Below, one piece after another: positions 44,959 to 53,363 of a stretch of DNA of 64,000 nt. The first letter of the stretch is position 1. Every line of letters begins with the position of its first letter. The stretch covers positions 186,001 to 250,000 of the forward strand of contig NZ_JAPKNA010000003.1 in NCBI RefSeq assembly GCF_026344135.1, read 5' to 3'. The DNA comes from Alcaligenes parafaecalis (GTDB lineage: Bacteria > Pseudomonadota > Gammaproteobacteria > Burkholderiales > Burkholderiaceae_B). Both the position numbers and the translations under genes were made by a program. The notes beneath the pieces are model-generated. The model saw only the letters and a program-made list of their open reading frames with translations, was not told where the DNA came from and made no database searches.

Positions 44959-44970
44959 GGATCACCTACC

Positions 44971-45834
44971 ATGTTTGATAAAAAATCCGCAATTAGTCTG
45001 AGCAACCCGATCTACAAACGCAGGCAGGTGTTTAACCGCCTGATGCTGGGTGTGTCTTTTGCTGCTTTGATCTTTGGCCTGTTCTGGCTGTTCTGGATCA
45101 TCTGGACCCTGATTGAAAAGGGCAGCAGCGCCATGGCCTGGTCCCTGCTGCTGGAGAGCACACCGCCTCCCGGTGGTGAGGGCGGTCTGCTCAATGCCAT
45201 CGTCGGTAGTGTCATGATGGCTGGCGTGGGCACTCTGATCGGTACGCCTATCGGTATTCTGGCGGGTACTTACCTGGCTGAATATGGTCAGCGTGGCTGG
45301 CTGGCTCCGGCAACCCGCTTTTTGAACGACGTGCTGCTGTCGGCTCCGTCCATCATTATTGGTCTGTTCATCTACGCCGTATACGTGGCCCAGGTGGGAC
45401 ACTATTCGGGTTGGGCGGGTGCCTTGGCACTGGCTATTCTGGTGATCCCCGTGGTGGTGCGTTCTACCGACAATATGCTGATGCTGGTTCCCAACGGTCT
45501 GCGTGAAGCGGCTTCGGCTTTGGGCTGCCCCAAGTGGAAAGTGGTGATGGCCATCTCTTACCGCGCAGCCTTGCCTGGTATCGTGACTGGCGTTTTGCTG
45601 GCCGTGGCTCGTATTGCCGGTGAAACCGCACCGCTGTTGTTTACAGCCCTGAACAACCAGTTCATGTCCTTGAACATGAACGCACCTCTGGCTAACTTGC
45701 CAGTGGTTATTTTCCAATACGCTGCCAGCCCTTTCGAGGACTGGAACCGACTGGCCTGGGCGGGTGCAGTTCTAATCACCTTGCTGGTGTTGGGTATCAA
45801 TATCCTGGCCCGCAGCCTTTTCCGCCAAAAATAA
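44971..45834 (+). CDS. pstA: Phosphate ABC transporter permease
   Basis: 287 residues, E. coli PstA has 296. Typical features: GGEGGLLNAIVGSVMMAGVG, GILAGTYLAEYGQRGW, LLSAPSIIIGLFIYAVYV and the coupling loop LREAASALGCPKWKVVMAIS. The C-terminal GETAPLLFTALNNQF is diagnostic for PstA. With PstC it forms the inner-membrane phosphate channel. pstB begins 18 bases after the stop. Confidence 0.95.
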   Translation: MFDKKSAISLSNPIYKRRQVFNRLMLGVSFAALIFGLFWLFWIIWTLIEKGSSAMAWSLLLESTPPPGGEGGLLNAIVGSVMMAGVGTLIGTPIGILAGTYLAEYGQRGWLAPATRFLNDVLLSAPSIIIGLFIYAVYVAQVGHYSGWAGALALAILVIPVVVRSTDNMLMLVPNGLREAASALGCPKWKVVMAISYRAALPGIVTGVLLAVARIAGETAPLLFTALNNQFMSLNMNAPLANLPVVIFQYAASPFEDWNRLAWAGAVLITLLVLGINILARSLFRQK

Positions 45835-45852
45835 CATTTTCACGGAGCGCCC

Positions 45853-46647
45853 TTGTCGGCTATCGCTATGAGTCAAATTATTACCCCCGCCGAATCGATC
45901 AAGATTGAAATCAAAGACTTGAATTTCTACTATGGCAAGTTCCATGCCCTGCGCAACGTGAACATGTCCATCAAGGAAAAGAAAGTCACGGCTTTTATCG
46001 GACCTTCGGGTTGCGGTAAATCCACCTTGCTGCGCACGCTGAACCGCATGTACGAGCTGTACCCCGGCCAACGTGCTGAAGGCGAAATCCTGCTGGACAA
46101 TGAAAACCTGCTGACTTCCAAGCAGGACATTTCCCTGATCCGCGCCAAAGTGGGCATGGTGTTCCAGAAGCCCACGCCGTTCCCCATGAGCATTTACGAC
46201 AACGTGGCCTTTGGCGTGCGTTTGTTCGAGCGCCTGAGCAAAGGTGAAATGGACGAACGTGTGGAATGGGCCTTGTCCAAAGCCGCACTGTGGAATGAAG
46301 TGAAAGACAAGCTGCACCAAAGCGGTAACGGCCTGTCTGGTGGTCAGCAGCAGCGTCTGTGTATTGCCCGTGGTGTGGCGATCAAACCTGAAGTTCTGCT
46401 GCTGGACGAACCTTGTTCGGCACTGGACCCGATTTCTACGGCCAAGATCGAAGAGCTGATTGCGGAACTGAAAACGGACTACACCGTGGTGATCGTGACC
46501 CACAACATGCAGCAAGCTGCTCGTTGCTCGGACTACACCGCGTATATGTACCTGGGCGAGTTGATGGAATTTGGTGAAACCGACCAGATCTTCGTGAAGC
46601 CTGCTCGTAAAGAGACTGAAGACTACATTACTGGTCGTTTCGGTTAA
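45853..46647 (+). CDS. pstB: Phosphate ABC transporter ATP-binding protein
   Basis: 264 residues, E. coli PstB has 257. Walker A GPSGCGKST, Q-loop GMVFQKPTPFPMSIYDNVAF (diagnostic for PstB), signature LSGGQQQRLCIARG, Walker B VLLLDEPCSALDP and switch His VTHNMQQAARCSD. A TTG start at 45853 is chosen because GGAG lies 5 bases before it. The ATG at 45868 would have no Shine-Dalgarno. phoU, which often ends this operon, is not here; the next 100 bases contain only a terminator. Confidence 0.95.
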   Translation: MSAIAMSQIITPAESIKIEIKDLNFYYGKFHALRNVNMSIKEKKVTAFIGPSGCGKSTLLRTLNRMYELYPGQRAEGEILLDNENLLTSKQDISLIRAKVGMVFQKPTPFPMSIYDNVAFGVRLFERLSKGEMDERVEWALSKAALWNEVKDKLHQSGNGLSGGQQQRLCIARGVAIKPEVLLLDEPCSALDPISTAKIEELIAELKTDYTVVIVTHNMQQAARCSDYTAYMYLGELMEFGETDQIFVKPARKETEDYITGRFG

Positions 46648-46740
46648 TCAGACGGATGCAGGCAAAACTGCCTCGCGGCGCTTCGTCTGGAGTTTGATGA
46701 GAGCCATACTTCCACATCGGGGCAGTCGTTCCTCTGTGGC

Positions 46741-46788
46741 AAACACCCCAATCGCTGGATTTATGTCCAATGATTGGGGTGTTTTTTT
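46741..46788 (+). terminator. Intrinsic terminator of the pst operon
   Basis: Stem AAACACCCCAATC / GATTGGGGTGTTT with an 18-base loop and T-run, ending 140 bases after pstB. Confidence 0.88.
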
Positions 46789-46893
46789 ATCCCTTGGCGC
46801 GGTGATGCGGAGTTGGCTCCGGTAATGGGAGTAGCGACGGTCTTGAGTCGTGCAGCTTGTAGACGTGACCTGATTCAGGCGAGCGACAATTGA

Positions 46894-46956
46894 CAGCCAG
46901 CAGCCAGCAGCCAGCAGCCAGCAGCCAGCAGCCAGCAGCCGGCAGCCAGCAGCCAG
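46894..46956. repeat. Heptanucleotide tandem repeat (CAGCCAG)9
   Basis: Nine head-to-tail copies of CAGCCAG, the seventh altered to CAGCCGG. It lies 22 bases after the stop codon of the leftward acyl-CoA synthetase. The 331-base gap between pstB and the synthetase otherwise holds only the pst terminator. A minus-strand frame beginning in the repeat (LLAAGCW repeats) has no ribosome-binding site and is not called. Confidence 0.97.
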
Positions 46957-46978
46957 CAATCACCCGTAGACTGTTCGC

Positions 46979-48604
46979 TTACTGGCTCAACTTGCGTAAA
47001 GCATGACGTATGACTTTGCCTGTCGTGGTCATGGGCAGGGCATCTACAAACTCAATCAATCGTGGGTACTCATGTGCAGCCACCCGGCGCTTGATGTGCT
47101 CCTGAATCTCCTTGACCAGCGCTTGTGATGGTTCGACATCCTCTTTCAGCACAATAAAGGCTTTCACCACTTCAGTGCGCTCTGGGTCGGGTACGCCAAT
47201 GACGGCGGCCATCGCGACAGAAGGATGCCCCATCAGGCCATCTTCAATCGGGCCTGGGCCAATGCGGTAGCCGGAACTAGTGATTACATCATCATCCCGG
47301 CCTACGAACTGGATATAGCTGTCCTCGTCCTGTATGCCTTTGTCGCCCGTCAGCAGCCAATTGCCCACGAATTTCTCACGAGTCGCCTCAGGTCTTTGCC
47401 AGTAGCCCAGAAACATCACCGGATCGGGAGCTTGCACGGCAATATGGCCTTCGACCCCGGCTTTCTGAATTTGCCCCTGATCATCCACAATCGCGACCTT
47501 GTGCCCAGGCACCGCCTTGCCGATCTTGCCTGCCTGACCGGGAAACCAGGCCGAGCAGGAGGACACGATCATATTGCACTCGGTTTGTCCGTAGAACTCG
47601 TTGATGGTGATGCCCAGTTCCTGTTTCGCCCAATCCAGCAGTTGTGCGCCCAGTGACTCCCCACCGCTGGCAATGGAGCGCAGTTTCAGAGGCCATTGCT
47701 CACGCGACCATTCACTACGACGCAGCATCTTCAAGGCAGTGGGTGGCAGGAAGGTATGCGTGACGCCGTGTTCGGACATCAGCTTCCAGGTGGCTTCGGC
47801 GTCGAATTTGGGGAAGCGGTAGGCCAGAACGGGTATGCCGTGATGCCAGGCGGGTAACAGCACATCCAGCAAGCCGCCAATCCAGGCCCAGTCAGCGGGC
47901 GTCCACATCAGACCTTGGCCTGCGGGCAGAAAGTTGTGCGACATTTCCACGCCGGGTAGATGGCCAAGTAGAACGCGATGCGCATGCAAGGCACCTTTGG
48001 CTGAGCCCGTGGTGCCGGAGGTATAGATCAGCAAGGCAGGGTCGTCAGCACGGGTATTCAGCGTAGAGGGGGCAGGGTTGGGGTGCGCCTGGATGGCTTG
48101 CCATAGGGACAGCGCTGGGCCTTGATCGTGTCGGCTATCACTTTGATAAAGGTGCTTGAGTTGCGGCAGGTGTTCCCGCAAAGGTAATACCGTATTCAGC
48201 CCCGTTTGATCGGTAACGATTGTGCTGGCACCGGAGTCATTCAGGCGATAGCGCAGGGCATCCGTGCCAAACAGGGTGAATAAAGGCATGGCAATGGCGC
48301 CGATCTTGTAGGTCGCCAAATGCGCCAGGGCAGTTTCCAGACCTTGAGCCAGAAAAATGGCGATACGGTCGCCCGCCTGTATGCCTTGAGCTTGCCAGGC
48401 GGCGGCCAGCGAATCGGACCAGCTCTTGAGTTGATCGAAGGTGTAGCGTTTGACCTGACCATCGGGCAGTTGCTGGATCAGGGCCAGACGTCCGGAACCA
48501 TCGGCCCATTTGTCGCAGGCGTCTTGGGCAATGTTGTAGTGCTCGGGGATGGACCAGTGAAATTCCGAGTAGCTTTGTGAGTAAACAGAATCAGCAGACA
48601 GCAT
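46979..48604 (-). CDS. AMP-forming acyl-CoA synthetase (medium-chain/acetyl-CoA synthetase-like)
   Basis: 541 residues of the ANL superfamily. P-loop-like A3 motif LIYTSGTTGSAKGALH, A5 motif INEFYGQTECNMIVSS, A7 NWLLTGDKGIQDEDSYIQF, and the A10 lysine in MTTTGKVIRHALRKL are present. The hinge/A8 stretch reads DDDVITSSGYRIGPGPIEDG, typical of acyl-CoA synthetases of the MACS group where PFE/PAEVE is usual. It activates a carboxylate with ATP and CoA; the acid is not identifiable. ATG 48604 and TTG 48622 are both possible starts, and neither has a clear Shine-Dalgarno. The heptamer repeat follows its stop. Confidence 0.85.
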   Translation of the reverse strand: MLSADSVYSQSYSEFHWSIPEHYNIAQDACDKWADGSGRLALIQQLPDGQVKRYTFDQLKSWSDSLAAAWQAQGIQAGDRIAIFLAQGLETALAHLATYKIGAIAMPLFTLFGTDALRYRLNDSGASTIVTDQTGLNTVLPLREHLPQLKHLYQSDSRHDQGPALSLWQAIQAHPNPAPSTLNTRADDPALLIYTSGTTGSAKGALHAHRVLLGHLPGVEMSHNFLPAGQGLMWTPADWAWIGGLLDVLLPAWHHGIPVLAYRFPKFDAEATWKLMSEHGVTHTFLPPTALKMLRRSEWSREQWPLKLRSIASGGESLGAQLLDWAKQELGITINEFYGQTECNMIVSSCSAWFPGQAGKIGKAVPGHKVAIVDDQGQIQKAGVEGHIAVQAPDPVMFLGYWQRPEATREKFVGNWLLTGDKGIQDEDSYIQFVGRDDDVITSSGYRIGPGPIEDGLMGHPSVAMAAVIGVPDPERTEVVKAFIVLKEDVEPSQALVKEIQEHIKRRVAAHEYPRLIEFVDALPMTTTGKVIRHALRKLSQ

Positions 48605-48747
48605 GGGAGGCACTTTTTCCAAAGGTAAAACAGACCTCCATCCTAACGCTTATGGCGGGATGCCCCTATCCGGGCTAGTCAGTAGAGAGGCGAGTAGGGA
48701 GATGGAAAGAAGGCGACGCCGACTGGACGCTGAAAGTGACAGGCAAG

Positions 48748-48776
48748 AAAAACGGCGCTGGGGGTGCGCCGTTTTT
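48748..48776. terminator. Intrinsic terminator downstream of the PepSY gene
   Basis: Stem AAAAACGGCGC / GCGCCGTTTTT with a 7-base loop and T-runs on both strands. It would end the leftward PepSY gene (stop at 48908). The rest of the 303-base gap shows nothing else. Confidence 0.88.
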
Positions 48777-48907
48777 CGTCCTGCTTTACTACAACTACCG
48801 ACTTTTACTGCTAAAAGAACTGCATGTTGTCACTTCAAACGACTAACTACTGTTGCGAACAGCGACTGCTCAGGGAAAAGTGATAGAGATGCCCTCAGGT
48901 CCAAGGA

Positions 48908-49318
48908 TTACTTGGCTTCCTTCGTGGCGGCATCACGATGTTGCTCGTGTCCTTCACGGTGACCACGACGATGCTGGCCATCGGTCTTGCGTTCCACCAC
49001 GGTAAAGTCGCCGTTTTCACCTTCGGAGCGGACGCGGACGACTTTGCCGTCTTTATCCACGACCATGGCCATGATGTGATCACCACGCTGGTGCAAGCTA
49101 CCTACCTTGGTGTAGCCCGCGTCTTTCAGGCGCTGGTAGGCAGGACCAATGTCTTTGACTTCATCCGCGGTCAGGGGTTTGTGGTCGCGGGCCTGACGTG
49201 TTTGTTTCTGGGCGGTTTGTGTTTGGGCCGCGGGGGTCGCTTCCTGGGCAATGGCAGCGGTGCCGCCCAACAGGCTGGCGCTCAACAACAAGGCGGAGAA
49301 AAGGGAAGTGCGTTTCAT
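48908..49318 (-). CDS. Small periplasmic PepSY-domain protein
   Basis: 136 residues from the chosen ATG, which follows AAGGAGCT by 6-7 bases; the frame is open further up without a signal. Residues 1-24 (MKRTSLFSALLLSASLLGG, then TAAIA) are a Sec signal peptide. A Gln/Thr-rich spacer precedes a PepSY-like domain (LTADEVKDIGPAYQRLKDAG, MAMVVDKDGKVVRVRSEGE). The tail is rich in His, Arg and Glu (QHRRGHREGHEQHRD) and could bind metal. It diverges from a second PepSY gene and two-component system; a role in sensing or modulating the kinase is inferred from position only. Confidence 0.8.
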   Translation of the reverse strand: MKRTSLFSALLLSASLLGGTAAIAQEATPAAQTQTAQKQTRQARDHKPLTADEVKDIGPAYQRLKDAGYTKVGSLHQRGDHIMAMVVDKDGKVVRVRSEGENGDFTVVERKTDGQHRRGHREGHEQHRDAATKEAK

Positions 49319-49542
49319 GTGTAGCTCCTTCATGTAATCGAAAAGTAGTGCTGTCAGATTCCTGGGTAGCTTCCTTTTGAGTGGGGAAGGTTTGTTTGTC
49401 CTGTCAGCCTGGTGCCCATTATGAGCAAGCGGCTCTGAATCTAAACTGAAGTCGCTGTTCATGTTATGTTCATCCGCAGCTTGCTATATAAGGGGGGCGT
49501 GATCTTTTGATCCCTCTTTTTTTTCTGCACGTACCGGTTCCC

Positions 49543-50073
49543 ATGATGTCCTTGAAACGATCTGCACTGCTTGTGTGTCTGGCCGCGGTTCTGACCGCCC
49601 TGATGCCACAGGTAGGAGCCCGCTCTCATGATGATGCCCCCGCCTGTGATACACATCGGCGGGGCGATTCGTCCTGGGAGACGCAAGAGCGCCCGGACTG
49701 GTCAGGGCATGAGTATTGGCAGGACGAGGACTGTGAACGCCGCCCGCCACCACCACCTCCGCCTAGAGATCGTTTTGGGCCTAACCCTGATTGGCCCCCC
49801 GGACCGGCGTATCGAGGCCATGATCAGGCCCGTGAGGCTGTACGCCGGGGTGAGGCCTTGCCCTTGAGGGAAGTGCTGCGGCGTGTCCGCGGTGATTATC
49901 CTGGCCGGGTGCTGCGAGTGCAGTTTGAATATGATGATCACTTTGAGCTTTGGGTGTACGACATCCGCATGCTGTTTGACGACAACCGTCTCCTGCGACT
50001 GAAAGTAGATGCCTTGAGCGCCGAAGTGCTGCTTGTGCGTGGCGTTAAGCGTCCGCATTCCAAAGGACATTGA
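49543..50073 (+). CDS. Exported PepSY-domain protein, first gene of a two-component operon
   Basis: 176 residues. The N-terminus MMSLKRSALLVCLAAVLTAL is a signal peptide ending near GARS. An Asp/Pro-rich middle with a seven-proline run (about residues 68-75) is probably disordered. The C-terminal part ALPLREVLRRVRGDYPGRVL and LRLKVDALSAEVLLVRG is a PepSY domain like those found next to PhoPQ/QseBC-type regulators. Its stop is one base from the response-regulator start, so it is the first gene of the operon. The second Met (49546) is an alternative start. Confidence 0.8.
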   Translation: MMSLKRSALLVCLAAVLTALMPQVGARSHDDAPACDTHRRGDSSWETQERPDWSGHEYWQDEDCERRPPPPPPPRDRFGPNPDWPPGPAYRGHDQAREAVRRGEALPLREVLRRVRGDYPGRVLRVQFEYDDHFELWVYDIRMLFDDNRLLRLKVDALSAEVLLVRGVKRPHSKGH

Positions 50074-50074
50074 T

Positions 50075-50740
50075 ATGCGGATACTGGTTGTCGAGGACGA
50101 ACCCACTCTGGCGGCACAATTGCAGCAGGCCCTGGAGCGGGCCGGTTATGCCGTTCAGGTGGTCCATGATGGTGAACAAGGCCACTACCAGGGTGAAGTC
50201 GAGGCTTTCGATGCGGTTGTGCTGGATCTGGGTTTGCCGGGGATGGATGGCGTATCGGTACTGAGGCGCTGGCGTGCATCGGACATCAATATGCCGGTGC
50301 TGATTCTGACCGCCCGTAATGACTGGCACGACAAGGTAGAAGGCATGGATGCGGGGGCGGATGATTATGTAGCCAAGCCTTTTCACATGGAAGAGCTGCT
50401 GGCCCGTATGCGTGCCTTGCTGCGTCGTGCGGCGGGGCAGGCGAATCCGCGTTTGCAATTGGGTGAGCTGGAGCTGGATGCGCGCTCGTCCTCGATCAGT
50501 TGTGCGGGTATGGTCCTGGCCTTGACCAGCCATGAATATCGCTTGCTGGCGTTCATGATGCATCACCCCGGTCAGGTACTGTCACGTACGCAATTGACCG
50601 AACATATTTACTCTCAGGACTTTGAGCGCGACTCCAATACTATCGAGGTTTTCATTGGTCGTTTGCGCAAGAAATTGCCACCGGGCTATATCGAAACGGT
50701 GCGCGGAATGGGGTATCGCCTGGTGGACCCGCAAGCATGA
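50075..50740 (+). CDS. OmpR-family response regulator
   Basis: 221 residues. The receiver domain (MRILVVEDEPTLAAQL) has Asp7-8 acidic pair, phospho-acceptor D51 in VVLDLGLPGMDGV and the conserved Lys in DDYVAKPFHMEEL. The C-terminal winged helix is of OmpR type (LTSHEYRLLAFMMHHPGQVL, SNTIEVFIGRLRKKLPPGYI). It resembles PhoP/QseB regulators in length and motifs. It begins one base after the PepSY gene and overlaps the kinase gene by 4 bases (ATGA). Confidence 0.93.
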   Translation: MRILVVEDEPTLAAQLQQALERAGYAVQVVHDGEQGHYQGEVEAFDAVVLDLGLPGMDGVSVLRRWRASDINMPVLILTARNDWHDKVEGMDAGADDYVAKPFHMEELLARMRALLRRAAGQANPRLQLGELELDARSSSISCAGMVLALTSHEYRLLAFMMHHPGQVLSRTQLTEHIYSQDFERDSNTIEVFIGRLRKKLPPGYIETVRGMGYRLVDPQA

Positions 50741-52098
50741 TTGCGCTTCGCGGTCGTACCGCCCTGGGTTCCTTGCGCAGTCGATTGCTGTTGGGGACCT
50801 TGGCCTGGATTTTGCTCAGCATTGTCTTGGCCGGTTTTGGTTTGAACCGCTTGTTTCAAGACCATGTTTACCGCCAGTTTGAGCAGCGTTTGCAAACGCA
50901 TCTGGATCAGATCATGGCGGACGTAAATCTGGACAGCAGCGATGGCGTAACGTTGCAATCGCGCCTGAGTGACCCCTTGTTTGAGCAACCCTATTCGGGC
51001 ATGTACTGGCAGATTGCACGTCAGGAAGAGGGCAGTAATCAGTGGGCAGTGGCCTTGCGCTCGACCTCCCTGTGGGATGAAGCCCTGGATGTGAATGCGC
51101 CTGATACGCCCAATGGCGTCTTGTCGCTGACAGGCCCCGAAAAGCAGCGTCTGGTGGTGCTGCGTCAGGAGCTGGACGAGGTCAACGAGAAAGGCCAAAG
51201 CTTGCAGATCATGGTGGGCGGTAATCGGGAATTGTTGGCCGAACCTCTGGCCCGCTTTGAGCGGATTCTGTTTCTATCCTTGGGTGGCTTGGCACTGGGG
51301 CTGATTCTGGCCGCCGTGTTGCAAGTGGTGCTGGCTTTGTATCCCCTGCAATTACTGCGCCGCCGTTTACTGGATGTGCAGGAAGGACGAGAACCGCAGG
51401 TAGGTGGCAGCTTTCCTAGTGAAATTCAGCCTTTGGTGGACGACTTCAATGCTGTGCTCAGTGCCAATGCAGGCATGGTGGACAGGGCGCGTGCGCAGGC
51501 CGGAAACCTGGCCCATGCGGTTAAAACACCGCTGACGATCATGGGCAATGCCGCAGAGGCACAAGACCCGCATCTGGCGGGCCTGGTAAGCGAACAGGTA
51601 GCCTTGGCTCAGCGGCAGGTGGATCATCATCTGTCACGTGCACGGGCGATGGCGGTACGGGCCATCGGGGTGCGTACTGATGTGTCTGCCTGCCTGCAAT
51701 CTTTATGCCGGGTGATGGGGCGTTTGCATAGTGAAAAACAGATCCATCTGGACGTAGCGGATCAAACCTTGGTCTTTAAGGGTGAAGAGCAGGACCTGCA
51801 GGAGATGGCCGGTAACTTGCTGGATAATGCCTGCAAATGGGCGAGCCAGCATGTCTGGTGTCAGGTATGGCAGCAGGACAATGTGCTGCATCTGGTGGTG
51901 GAAGATGATGGCCCCGGTCTGGACCCAGAGCAGTTGGAGCGTGTGTTTGGCCGTGGTCAGCGGGCCGATGAACGTCATCCGGGCTTTGGTTTGGGCTTGG
52001 ATATTGTGCGCGAACTGGCGCGTAGTTATCAGGGACAAGTGCAGGCCAGTGCCTCGGAAAAAGGTGGCTTGCGTCTGGATTTGACCTTGGCCAGTTAA
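50737..52098 (+). CDS. Sensor histidine kinase
   Basis: 453 residues. An N-terminal membrane helix (about 16-38) and a second (about 170-195, LSLGGLALGLILAAVLQVVL) frame a periplasmic sensor of about 135 residues. HAMP-like and HisKA regions follow, with phospho-acceptor His260 in NLAHAVKTPLTIM. ATPase boxes: N in LLDNACKWA, G1 in EDDGPGLDPEQ, G2 in HPGFGLGLDIV. The overall layout is PhoQ-like. The signal is unknown; PepSY partners may act on the periplasmic domain. The 4-base overlap with the regulator gene shows that they are a cognate pair. Confidence 0.93.
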   Translation: MIALRGRTALGSLRSRLLLGTLAWILLSIVLAGFGLNRLFQDHVYRQFEQRLQTHLDQIMADVNLDSSDGVTLQSRLSDPLFEQPYSGMYWQIARQEEGSNQWAVALRSTSLWDEALDVNAPDTPNGVLSLTGPEKQRLVVLRQELDEVNEKGQSLQIMVGGNRELLAEPLARFERILFLSLGGLALGLILAAVLQVVLALYPLQLLRRRLLDVQEGREPQVGGSFPSEIQPLVDDFNAVLSANAGMVDRARAQAGNLAHAVKTPLTIMGNAAEAQDPHLAGLVSEQVALAQRQVDHHLSRARAMAVRAIGVRTDVSACLQSLCRVMGRLHSEKQIHLDVADQTLVFKGEEQDLQEMAGNLLDNACKWASQHVWCQVWQQDNVLHLVVEDDGPGLDPEQLERVFGRGQRADERHPGFGLGLDIVRELARSYQGQVQASASEKGGLRLDLTLAS

Positions 52099-52100
52099 AA

Positions 52101-52125
52101 CGCCCGGCAGAGCGGGCGCTTTTTT
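52101..52125 (+). terminator. Intrinsic terminator of the two-component operon
   Basis: CGCCCG / CGGGCG with a 6-base loop followed by CTTTTTT, directly after the kinase stop. Confidence 0.85.
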
Positions 52126-52153
52126 GGCTGTGTGGTCTGTGGAAAGAGGCAGA

Positions 52154-52555
52154 CTAGTTCCAGGGGCCGCCGTCACCGCCCAGACTGTAGCGACCGGCAC
52201 CAATCAAACCTACCGTTAGAGCACCAATCAGGAACATGCCCTGAAGCTCCAGAGCCCAAATACCCTGGGCATTAAAACTGCCAATCTGGTTGCTATGGGC
52301 CAGTAACAGGGCGATGACCATGTTCATGGCTACAATCAAACCACCTGCGCGGGCGTAGAAACCCAGAATCATCAGGACGGGAGCGATCACTTCGCCTATG
52401 TATACGCCCCAGGCCAGAAAGCCAGGCATATTATTGGCGATCAGCATTCTTTCGATGCCACCAATGCCATAACGTATCTTGGCGATGCCGTGCAGCAGGA
52501 TCAAGATACCGACCGTGACACGCAGCAAGAGTTTTCCAAGATCATCACGAGACAT
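52154..52555 (-). CDS. DoxX-family membrane protein
   Basis: 133 residues with four hydrophobic segments, the normal DoxX size. The start (GKLLLRVTVGILILLHGIAK) and the block GVYIGEVIAPVLMILGFYAR are diagnostic. DoxX proteins are of uncertain function and are linked to quinone or thiosulfate redox chemistry and oxidative stress responses in some organisms. The gene stands alone, convergent with the two-component operon. Upstream it diverges from the solute-binding-like protein at 52638. Confidence 0.85.
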   Translation of the reverse strand: MSRDDLGKLLLRVTVGILILLHGIAKIRYGIGGIERMLIANNMPGFLAWGVYIGEVIAPVLMILGFYARAGGLIVAMNMVIALLLAHSNQIGSFNAQGIWALELQGMFLIGALTVGLIGAGRYSLGGDGGPWN

Positions 52556-52637
52556 ACAGACGCTCCATTATGTAGTGGGACAGGAAGGTGCGTTATTGTA
52601 GAAGACCGGGTTCTTAAAAGTATGACGGAGCATTTAC

Positions 52638-53363
52638 ATGACACAAAAGCAGGCTGTCGCAGCAGAACTGGCCCCCAGCGGGGTTTTGCGTGTTGCCATG
52701 AATTACGGCAACCCCGTCCTGGCCCAACGCGGTGCCACTGATCAGTCACCCAAAGGGGTGTCGGCAGATCTGGCCCGCAGCGTGGCGCAAGAGCTGGGTT
52801 TGAGTGTGCACTTTCATGGCTATGACGCCGCCCAGGCGGTGGTGGAAGCTGTGTACAAGGATGAGTGGGATTTGGCCTTTTTGGCGATTGATCCCAAGCG
52901 TGCTGAAAAGATCCGTTTTACAGAAGCCTATGTGCATATCGAAGGCACCTATCTGGTGCGTGCCGATTCGATCTTCCAGGCGACGGATCAACTGGATAGG
53001 CATGGGGTCTGCATTGCAGTGGGGAAAGGGGCGGCTTATGACCTGTTTTTGAGCCGTAACCTGAAGCATGCCGATTTGGTGCGCGCTACGACCTCGGCTG
53101 CGGCCATTGATCTGTTTGTAGAGCAGGAACTGGATGCCGCTGCCGGTGTGCGCCAGCCTCTGGAACGCTATGCCAGTTCACGCAGTGGTCTGCGTGTTTT
53201 GCCGGATAGTTTCACTGTGATTCGTCAGGCGATGGCCGTGCCGTCGGAACGGACCCTGGCCCATGCCTGGATCGAGGCGTTTATTGCCCGACAGAAAAAA
53301 GAAGGGATGGTGGCGCAGTTTCTGGCCGATAGCGGCCAGGCCAATGTCACGGTGCCGGAATAG
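52638..53363 (+). CDS. Solute-binding (family 3)-like protein without signal peptide
   Basis: 241 residues. The fold is that of amino-acid ABC binding proteins: GVLRVAMNYGNPVLAQ, GVSADLARSVAQELGLSVHF, WDLAFLAIDPKRAEKIRFTE and AYVHIEGTYLVR. The N-terminus (MTQKQAVAAELAPSG) has no hydrophobic stretch, and ATG 52638 has a good GGAG 7 bases upstream, so the protein should stay in the cytosol. A cytosolic binding-like protein could be a ligand sensor or a cyclohexadienyl-dehydratase-like enzyme; no evidence decides. The 3' end overlaps the convergent LysR gene by 17 bases. Confidence 0.8.
   Translation: MTQKQAVAAELAPSGVLRVAMNYGNPVLAQRGATDQSPKGVSADLARSVAQELGLSVHFHGYDAAQAVVEAVYKDEWDLAFLAIDPKRAEKIRFTEAYVHIEGTYLVRADSIFQATDQLDRHGVCIAVGKGAAYDLFLSRNLKHADLVRATTSAAAIDLFVEQELDAAAGVRQPLERYASSRSGLRVLPDSFTVIRQAMAVPSERTLAHAWIEAFIARQKKEGMVAQFLADSGQANVTVPE

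Noticed and set aside
46648..46959. 103-residue minus-strand frame with LLAAGCW repeats
   Set aside because: Starts in the heptamer repeat, reads through the pst terminator and shows no ribosome-binding site or protein domain.
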